64,000 bases of DNA from Halarcobacter bivalviorum (GTDB taxonomy: Bacteria; Campylobacterota; Campylobacteria; Campylobacterales; Arcobacteraceae). The notes under the pieces are model-generated. The model was given only the letters and a program-made list of their open reading frames with translations, did no database searches and was not told where the DNA came from. Location of the stretch: assembly GCF_003346815.1 (NCBI RefSeq), contig NZ_CP031217.1, forward strand, positions 2,542,001 through 2,606,000, in the 5' to 3' direction. The stretch's first letter is position 1; each line of letters starts with the position of its first letter. Below are positions 58,758 through 64,000 of the stretch, piece after piece. Made by a program: the position numbers and the translations under genes.

Positions 58758-59028
58758 AAAAAGTTTAATTCTCTGACTATTTAGTAACTCTTCAGTTACA
58801 AAATAAATCTCATTGTAAAGCATTAGCTTTGTTATTAAGCTCTCTTCGATAATTAATTATCTTAGATTACTTGTTAAATAGACAAGGATATATTTACATA
58901 TATTCTTGTTTGTTGTAATTTCATATTCGGTTTATAAAAGTTATTCATAAACCTTCTAAATTGTTAAAGATCTCCCATCTCTTCGAAACTCTAGTGACTC
59001 TCTTTTTGAGTCGTTCCTCTGAAATTGG
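58758..59028 (-). promoter_or_regulatory. rRNA leader with boxA-like element and 16S processing arm
   Basis: The transcript leader carries GATCTTTAACA (58962-58972), resembling boxA of rRNA antitermination (E. coli TGCTCTTTAACA), and the upstream processing arm at 58915-58946. Between the leader and 16S the sequence is AT-rich with no ORF. Confidence 0.65.
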
Positions 59029-59034
59029 ACGGGA

Positions 59035-59063
59035 ATTATAATAGATTTTTTTCCCTTTGTCAA
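59035..59063 (-). promoter_or_regulatory. Consensus sigma-70 promoter of the rRNA operon
   Basis: TTGACA and TATAAT with exactly 17 bases between, read on the minus strand. Both hexamers match the consensus perfectly, which is notable in this group where -35 boxes are usually poor. Transcription starts near 59028. Confidence 0.88.
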
Positions 59064-59289
59064 GGCTTTTTTCTAAAAGTTTCCTTAAATTTTGAAATTC
59101 TTTTTACTTTGGCTTTTTTTTCTATTTTATAAGTTTTTCTTTAGTTTTAACAATAATATATATAGCATCTATTTTGAGTAATTTTTTCAAACTGAACAAA
59201 TATTCATTAGAATGTAACATTAATATTGAACATTAAAGAAAATATTAAGACAAACATTATAAAATATCAAAAAATTAGAAAGGATTAAA
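59064..59289. other. AT-rich gap between rRNA promoter and BAX-inhibitor-like gene
   Basis: It holds the rRNA upstream region (A/T tracts that could act as UP element on the minus side) and the promoter of the plus-strand gene (a TATAAA near 59262). No gene seen. Confidence 0.5.
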
Positions 59290-59985
59290 ATGTATAACAG
59301 AGATTATCTTTCTCAAGAAACCTCTCAATACAAGTCTTCAGTAGATTCATCAAAAGCTTCATTAATGAGCTTCTTAAAAGCAACATACCAGTTATTTGCT
59401 GGTTCTCTTTTAGCAGCTACTGCGGGAGCTTATATCGGTCTTGATATGGTTTCTACAATTGCAAGCTGGTATTGGGGATTAGTAATATTAGAATTTATAT
59501 TACTATTTGCATTATATGCAGTAAAAAATAAACCAGGAATTAACCTTGCTGTTTTATTTGGATTTACTTTTTTAAGTGGGTTAACTTTAACTCCTTTATT
59601 AAGTAAAATATTAATGATGCCTGCTGGAGCTTCTATTGTTGCTCAAGCATTTTTAATGACATCTGTGGCATTTGGTGGAATTTCTATGTTTGCTATGACT
59701 ACAAAAAGAGATTTTTCTTCAATGGGTAAAATGTTATTCATTGCATTAATTATCCTTATTGTTGGTTCTATTTCAAACATCTTCTTCCAATCTCCATTAT
59801 TACAGCTTGGAATTGCAGGTGTTGGTGCATTATTATTTTCTGCTTTCATTCTTTATGATACACAACAAATCATCAAAGGTGGATTTGAAACTCCAATTGA
59901 AGCAGCTATTGCACTATATTTAGATTTCTTTAATCTATTTGTATCATTACTTCAAATACTTGGTATTATGAATAATGATGACTAA
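59290..59985 (+). CDS. BAX-inhibitor-1/YccA-family membrane protein
   Basis: 231 aa with seven membrane helices after a polar N-terminal ~30 residues. The family shows here as FLKATYQLFAGSLLAATAGAYIG, FGFTFLSGLTLTPLLSKI and the last helices SAFILYDTQQIIKGG followed by AAIALYLDFFNLFVSLLQILG with acidic residues that sense pH/calcium in studied members (YetJ). Bacterial relatives (YccA) modulate FtsH. AAAGGATT precedes the ATG. The operon role is unknown; a strong terminator follows. Confidence 0.92.
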   Translation: MYNRDYLSQETSQYKSSVDSSKASLMSFLKATYQLFAGSLLAATAGAYIGLDMVSTIASWYWGLVILEFILLFALYAVKNKPGINLAVLFGFTFLSGLTLTPLLSKILMMPAGASIVAQAFLMTSVAFGGISMFAMTTKRDFSSMGKMLFIALIILIVGSISNIFFQSPLLQLGIAGVGALLFSAFILYDTQQIIKGGFETPIEAAIALYLDFFNLFVSLLQILGIMNNDD

Positions 59986-60010
59986 TAACTAGCCTTTTGG
60001 CTAGTTATTT
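59984..60010 (+). terminator. Terminator after the BAX-inhibitor-like gene
   Basis: AATAACTAGCC-TTTT-GGCTAGTTATT, an 11-bp perfect stem ending in TTT, overlapping the stop codon region. Confidence 0.8.
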
Positions 60011-60022
60011 ACTTCTAAACCT

Positions 60023-60430
60023 ATGACAAACAATAAGACACTCAGATTAATTGATGCAAATCTTAACAGATTAAAAGAAGGCATTCGTGTTGTGGAAGAT
60101 ATTTTCAGATACAACTATGATAACAAAGAGATTGCTTTAAAACTTAAATCCCTAAGACATTTATGTAGAATTGACAACTATCTTGAAGTATTAAGTACAA
60201 GAGATGTAAACAATGATGTGCTAAGAGAATCTATTAAAAGTGAACAAAATAGAAGTGATTTAAACTCTATTTTAATAGCTAACTTTAAACGAGCTCAAGA
60301 AAGTTCTCGTGTTTTAGAAGAGATTACAAAACTTACTTCAATCAAGACAAGTGAAAACTTTAAGTATATAAGATATGAACTTTATAATTTAGAAACTGTC
60401 TTAATAAATATAACTTCAAACTCTAAATAA
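60023..60430 (+). CDS. ThiD2-like (thiamine-phosphate synthase-associated) domain protein
   Basis: 135 aa. It starts KTLRLIDANLNRLKEGIRVVEDIFRYNYD and continues KLKSLRHLCRI and NFKRAQESSRVLEEITKL. This helical pattern is the domain found N-terminal to ThiE in some bacteria (ThiD2 family) and as a free-standing protein in Campylobacterota, where it is often annotated as thiamine-phosphate pyrophosphorylase. It lacks the ThiE barrel. A role in thiamine synthesis is an inference. Its last ~49 bases overlap the convergent methyltransferase gene. Confidence 0.75.
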   Translation: MTNNKTLRLIDANLNRLKEGIRVVEDIFRYNYDNKEIALKLKSLRHLCRIDNYLEVLSTRDVNNDVLRESIKSEQNRSDLNSILIANFKRAQESSRVLEEITKLTSIKTSENFKYIRYELYNLETVLINITSNSK

Positions 60431-61074
60431 TTTAAATTATACTCTTTATAAAGTTTTTTAGCCTCTTTAAAAGATAAAGAAGCATTAGGACTTACTCCAG
60501 ATTTTTTAATATAATCAAACAACTCTTTTTTATTATCAAATTCTAATTTATATAAAATAGTTTCAAAGTTACATTCAAAATAATTAGAAAAAGCCTCTTT
60601 AATTAAAGTTTCATCTAAAATTGGAGATTTTGTATTTGTTAATTCTTGAATAGTTTTAAAAGTATTAGAAGTAAATAAAACTGCATTTATCTCATCACTT
60701 ATAGTACTTAAAGTCTTAATTATTTTATTTAAATCTTTTGACCATTGTAAAGCAGAAGAAGATAAAACGATATCATATTTTTCTTTACTAATTTCAGAAA
60801 TAAACTCTTGCGTGTCAAAATCAAAGCATTTTACTTCTACATTTTTTGCTTTAGGATGTAGCTCACACATTGATTCTGAAGCATCTATTGCTTTATAAAA
60901 TTCTATTTCCCAATTAATATGTTTAAAAACTTGTCCTGAACCACAACCTAATTCTAAAATTCTTTTAGGTTTAAATTTTAATTCTCGTACTAATGATTTT
61001 GCAACTATTTGCTGAATAATGTTATGATTTTTGTACTCATTTGCGTACTTAGAAAATTGATTTTTATTAGACAT
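60382..61074 (-). CDS. BioC-like SAM-dependent methyltransferase
   Basis: 230 aa. Starts FSKYANEYKNHNIIQQIVAK, then motif I ILELGCGSGQVF (~41-52), the KAIDASESM acidic loop, and YDIVLSSSALQWSKDLN (motif IV). This is the arrangement of BioC, malonyl-ACP O-methyltransferase, which primes biotin (pimelate) synthesis. Other small-molecule methyltransferases share the fold, so the assignment is probable only. No bio genes are adjacent. Its 3' end overlaps the ThiD2-like gene. Confidence 0.72.
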   Translation of the reverse strand: MSNKNQFSKYANEYKNHNIIQQIVAKSLVRELKFKPKRILELGCGSGQVFKHINWEIEFYKAIDASESMCELHPKAKNVEVKCFDFDTQEFISEISKEKYDIVLSSSALQWSKDLNKIIKTLSTISDEINAVLFTSNTFKTIQELTNTKSPILDETLIKEAFSNYFECNFETILYKLEFDNKKELFDYIKKSGVSPNASLSFKEAKKLYKEYNLNYLEFEVIFIKTVSKL

Positions 61075-61146
61075 AGTTTTTATTTTAGCTTTTTCTTAAT
61101 AAGTTTTAGGTAAAATACCTACCATTTTTTAAAAAGGGAATTTAAA

Positions 61147-61500
61147 ATGACATCAACACTTTTAATAATTCAGTTTGTATTAGCAATTATTATCACAATA
61201 ACTATTCTATTACAAAAGAGTTCTAGTATTGGACTTGGTGCTTACAGTGGAAGCAATGAGTCATTATTTGGAGCAAAAGGTCCAGGTAACTTTTTAAGTA
61301 AAGCTACAATGACTTTAGGACTTCTTTTCGTTATTAATACAATCGCTTTAGGTTATATTTATAACCAACAAAAGATGGAAAGTGCTGTTGATAGTGTAAA
61401 AACTGAAACACTTATTCCAACAACACCAAAAGAAACAACTACTGCACCAGCAGCACCTAATGCAGCTCCAGTAGTACCTACAATTCCTGAGAATAAATAA
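61147..61500 (+). CDS. secG: Preprotein translocase subunit SecG
   Basis: 117 aa. Two membrane helices: the first with LLIIQFVLAIIITITILLQK, then SSSIGLGAYSGSNESLFGAKGPGNFLSKAT (the SecG signature loop), then TLGLLFVINTIALGYIY, and a proline/alanine-rich tail. It stimulates SecYEG translocation. GGGAATTT precedes the ATG. Confidence 0.96.
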   Translation: MTSTLLIIQFVLAIIITITILLQKSSSIGLGAYSGSNESLFGAKGPGNFLSKATMTLGLLFVINTIALGYIYNQQKMESAVDSVKTETLIPTTPKETTTAPAAPNAAPVVPTIPENK

Positions 61501-61546
61501 TTTGTCAGAATATGAAGTATCTTCTACTTCTAAAAGACAATATTTT

Positions 61547-61584
61547 AGCTACTAATTTTTTTAAGTTAGTAGCTTTCTTTTTTA
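61547..61584 (+). terminator. Terminator after secG
   Basis: AGCTACTAA and TTAGTAGCT pair over 9 bp with a 10-nt loop, followed by TTCTTTTTTT. Confidence 0.85.
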
Positions 61585-61603
61585 AACTAAAAAATCAATT
61601 TAT

Positions 61604-61629
61604 AAAAGATTATAATGGTATAATCTTTT
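61604..61629. repeat. 11-bp perfect inverted repeat over the likely frr -10 box
   Basis: AAAAGATTATA-ATGG-TATAATCTTTT is self-complementary; its right arm contains TATAAT, 41 bases before the frr start. It may act as a second terminator, or a regulator site overlapping the promoter. Confidence 0.5.
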
Positions 61630-61664
61630 TCAAATTTTAAAAGATAACAATCAAGGAGAATACA

Positions 61665-62222
61665 ATGTTAGAAGAAATCTATGCAGAAACAAAAGATCAT
61701 ATGGAGAAGTCTATTGAGGCTTTAAGAAGAGACTATAAAACATTAAGAACTGGAAAAGTAAGTACTTCTATTTTAGATGGTGTTAAAATTGATTATTATG
61801 GAACTCCTACTCCACTTTCTCAAGTTGGTTCTGTAACTGCAACTGACGCAACAACAATTGTTGTAAACCCATGGGAAAAAAACCTTTTAAATGATATTGA
61901 AAAAGCTATTCAAAATGCAAATATTGGTGTAAACCCAAATAATGATGGTGATTTAATTAAATTATTCTTCCCTCCAATGACTGTAGAGCAAAGACAAGAG
62001 AGTGCAAAACAAGCTAAAGCAATGACTGATAATGCAAAAGTTGCTATTAGAAATGTAAGAAAACATGCAAATGATAAAGTAAAAAACTTACATAAAGACA
62101 AAGAAATTACAGAAGATGAAAACAAGAAAGCTCAAGATGAAATTCAAAAAATCACTGATGCTTATGTTGCAAAAGCAGATGATACGCTAAAAGCAAAAGA
62201 ACAAGAAATTTTAACGGTATAA
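61665..62222 (+). CDS. frr: Ribosome recycling factor
   Basis: 185 aa. [35 protein letters not shown], the hinge VVNPWEKN and [20 protein letters not shown] then ...[18 protein letters not shown]; all standard RRF features. It splits post-termination ribosomes with EF-G. AAGGAG upstream of the ATG. First gene of frr-pyrE-RDD-MFS. Confidence 0.98.
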   Translation: MLEEIYAETKDHMEKSIEALRRDYKTLRTGKVSTSILDGVKIDYYGTPTPLSQVGSVTATDATTIVVNPWEKNLLNDIEKAIQNANIGVNPNNDGDLIKLFFPPMTVEQRQESAKQAKAMTDNAKVAIRNVRKHANDKVKNLHKDKEITEDENKKAQDEIQKITDAYVAKADDTLKAKEQEILTV

Positions 62223-62224
62223 TT

Positions 62225-62833
62225 ATGAACGTAGAACAGATATATAAAGACGCAAATGCACTTTTAGAAGGGCATTTTAAATTAAGTAGTGGAAATCACT
62301 CTCAATTTTATTTACAATCAGCAAAGGTTTTAGAAGATCCTAAAACTGCAAAACTATTAGCAGAAGCTTTAGCAGAGCAAATTAAAAACTCTGGTCTTAA
62401 AGTTGATGCTGTATGCTCACCTGCACTTGGTGGATTAATTGCTGGTTTTGCACTTGCAACTGCTCTTGATGTAAGACTTATTTTTGCAGAAAGAGTTGAT
62501 GGTGAAATGACTATTAGAAGAGGTTTTGAAGTTCAAGAAGGTGAGAACTATATTGTTTGTGAAGATATTATCACAACTGGTGGTTCAGCACTAGAAGCTG
62601 CAAAACAAGTTGAAAATGGTGGTGGAAACATTGTTGCTTATGCTGCATTAGCTAATAGAGGTTTCTGTTCAAGAGAGGGTTCTGATATTGAGCCTAAAGA
62701 TAACTGTAAATTACCACTAGATAAGCCACTTTTTGCATTAGATGACTTTACTTTTGAAATGTATTCTCCAGAAGATTGTCCTTTATGTAAAGAAGGAAGT
62801 GTTGCTTACAAACCAGGTAGTAGAGGTAACTAA
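62225..62833 (+). CDS. pyrE: Orotate phosphoribosyltransferase
   Basis: 202 aa. [52 protein letters not shown] and the PRPP loop [16 protein letters not shown]. It forms OMP from orotate in pyrimidine synthesis. Two bases from frr. Extra cysteines occur near the C-terminus (CPLC), a feature of this orthologue group. Confidence 0.97.
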   Translation: MNVEQIYKDANALLEGHFKLSSGNHSQFYLQSAKVLEDPKTAKLLAEALAEQIKNSGLKVDAVCSPALGGLIAGFALATALDVRLIFAERVDGEMTIRRGFEVQEGENYIVCEDIITTGGSALEAAKQVENGGGNIVAYAALANRGFCSREGSDIEPKDNCKLPLDKPLFALDDFTFEMYSPEDCPLCKEGSVAYKPGSRGN

Positions 62834-62838
62834 TTCTT

Positions 62839-63324
62839 ATGGCTAGCAGATGGCGAGATATAAAACAAGGAAATGTTTCTAAAGAGTCTTCTTCTATAAA
62901 TGAAGAGATAAAAGACTCTTTTGCCTCTGCACCAATTGGGCATAGAATCAAAGCATTTATTGTAGATATGTTTATGATTATGATGCCTATTATGTATATA
63001 ACTACTTATTTAATCATGGATGGAAAAGATGATTTCCAAGGAAGTGATGAAGCAAGATGGATTACAGCTTTAATTTTTGGATTTATTATTGTTCTTTTTT
63101 GGATAATAAAGGGTCAGACGCCAGGATATAAAGCTTACTCAATTAAATTGATTGATGATACTACTAAAGAAAAGGTATCATTACCTAAAGCTACTCTTAG
63201 ATATTTAATATTTTTAATTTCAGCAACAACTATAATTTTAGCTTTTTTACCTTTTTTTAGAAAAGATAAAAAAACAATTCAAGATTTACTTACTAAATCA
63301 ACAGTTATTCAAGCTGAAAATTGA
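62839..63324 (+). CDS. RDD-family membrane protein
   Basis: 161 aa. RDD motif seen as RIKAFIVDMFMIMMPI, then helices IMYITTYLIM, WITALIFGFIIVLFWII with GQTPGYKAYSIKLIDD (typical second RDD signature), and LRYLIFLISATTIILAFLPFF. Function is undefined; some RDD proteins are sodium/proton antiporters. Five bases after pyrE, so co-transcribed. The downstream MFS gene starts at its stop (TGATG). Confidence 0.85.
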   Translation: MASRWRDIKQGNVSKESSSINEEIKDSFASAPIGHRIKAFIVDMFMIMMPIMYITTYLIMDGKDDFQGSDEARWITALIFGFIIVLFWIIKGQTPGYKAYSIKLIDDTTKEKVSLPKATLRYLIFLISATTIILAFLPFFRKDKKTIQDLLTKSTVIQAEN

Positions 63325-64000
63325 TGCTCTTTTTTAAACTTTCAGCATTTTATTTTTTCTATTTTGCAGCAGTCGGAGTTTATGTAATCTTTTTACCAAA
63401 AGTATTACATGATATTGGATATAGTGCTTTTGAAATTGGTGTTGTGTTTGCTATTGCTCCACTTATGAAGTTTATTACTCCTTTTCTATTTTTAAAGCAT
63501 ATTACTCTAAATCAAAATGTATTTAAAACTGCTTTGCTTTTATCTGTAGTTTGCTCTTTAATGCTTTATGTAACTTTAGAAAACTTATATCTTCTTATGA
63601 TAAATAATGCTGTTTTAGCTGCCTGTTTATCTATGATATTACCCTACTTAGAAGTAACTGCTGTTAAAATACTTGGAAATTCAAAATATGGAAAAGTAAG
63701 GCTTTTTGGCTCAATAGGTTTTATGTTAATATCTCTTGTACTTGCACAATATCTTACAAGTCCATATGTAGCTTTACACTACTATTTATTTGTAAATCTT
63801 CTTACTGTATTTTTTGCTTTTTCACTTCTTAAATATGATGATGTAAAACAAGATGAAAGTAAAACAAATAGTAAATTCTCTTTTTTTAAATATTGGCCTT
63901 TTTGGGTAAGCCTTTTCTTTATGCAATTTAGTTTTGGTGCTTTTTATAACTTCTTTACTATTTATGAGACAAGTCATGGTATAAGTCTTGAAATGACCTC
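63324..64000 (+). CDS. MFS transporter, truncated by the window end
   Basis: ~225 codons visible. It starts MLFFKLSAFYFFYFAAVGVY, then a gating loop AFEIGVVFAIAPLMKFITPF, and KYGKVRLFGSIGFMLISLVLA between helices, which is the pattern of MFS_1_like/HcaT-type permeases. Helices 1-7 can be traced. Substrate unknown. Its ATG overlaps the RDD stop (ATG within TGATG), so translation is coupled. Confidence 0.82.
   Translation, partial: MLFFKLSAFYFFYFAAVGVYVIFLPKVLHDIGYSAFEIGVVFAIAPLMKFITPFLFLKHITLNQNVFKTALLLSVVCSLMLYVTLENLYLLMINNAVLAACLSMILPYLEVTAVKILGNSKYGKVRLFGSIGFMLISLVLAQYLTSPYVALHYYLFVNLLTVFFAFSLLKYDDVKQDESKTNSKFSFFKYWPFWVSLFFMQFSFGAFYNFFTIYETSHGISLEMT

Overview
This window is about 64 kb of an AT-rich (roughly 30% G+C by eye, outside the rRNA genes) chromosome of a Campylobacterota (epsilonproteobacterial) organism, most likely a member of the Arcobacter group. 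The evidence is a 14-gene respiratory complex I operon whose nuoE and nuoF positions hold two unrelated small subunits (a Campylobacterota trait), a Csd4/Pgp1-type peptidoglycan carboxypeptidase with a Q-x-x-E zinc motif, long-form QueH, tandem FlgO-like lipoproteins, and a 16S-tRNA-Ile-tRNA-Ala-23S-5S rRNA operon. No phage, insertion sequence, integron or CRISPR array was found. This reads as core chromosome.

Layout. 1-3634: the 5' part of a TorA/BisC-type molybdoenzyme, a decayed AraC-type regulator tail, a YqhD-like alcohol dehydrogenase and an outer-membrane porin. 3659-17680 (minus strand): nuoABCD, a 31-codon micro-ORF, the two replacement subunits, then nuoGHIJKLMN. 17795-26010: an AAA+ ATPase with a small membrane protein, a large Sel1-repeat lipoprotein, an AEC transporter, an FMN reductase, an XRE regulator with palindromic operators facing a small unknown gene, nfo, and a small lipoprotein that probably starts at ATT. 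26037-32532 (plus): queH-lpxB, fabZ-lpxA-clpX-mreB-mreC, an envelope, proteolysis and cell-shape cluster. 32516-37025: ribE, a structured RNA candidate just upstream of mnmG, a 31-aa membrane peptide and ccoG. 37127-44987: pyrG-recJ, two FlgO-like lipoproteins, a DJ-1 protein, and a GT4 glycosyltransferase divergent from an LpxH-like phosphoesterase (with a 14-codon leader ORF) and a patatin lipase. 45032-53357: dnaE-surE plus a small protein, a csd4-like and VanY-like peptidoglycan hydrolase pair, DUF493, moaC, rpsU and a small secreted protein. 53358-59063 (minus): one complete rRNA operon with promoter, boxA-like element, processing stems and terminator. 59290-64000: a BAX-inhibitor-like protein, a ThiD2-like protein, a BioC-like methyltransferase, secG, frr-pyrE-RDD and a truncated MFS transporter.

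How it fits together. Complex I here lacks the NADH-oxidising flavoprotein module, so in related bacteria it takes electrons from flavodoxin or ferredoxin-type donors. CcoG (cbb3 oxidase assembly) and the TorA-like enzyme belong to the same flexible respiratory chain. The lipid A genes (lpxA, lpxB, fabZ), mreBC, the carboxypeptidase pair, the lipoproteins and the phospholipid/glycolipid-type genes form a strong envelope theme. The items that best repay attention are the structured RNA upstream of mnmG, the nuoD-nuoE micro-ORF, the NuoF-position protein that looks like a duplicated piece of NuoG, the leader peptide upstream of the LpxH-like gene, and the paired palindromes at the XRE gene.
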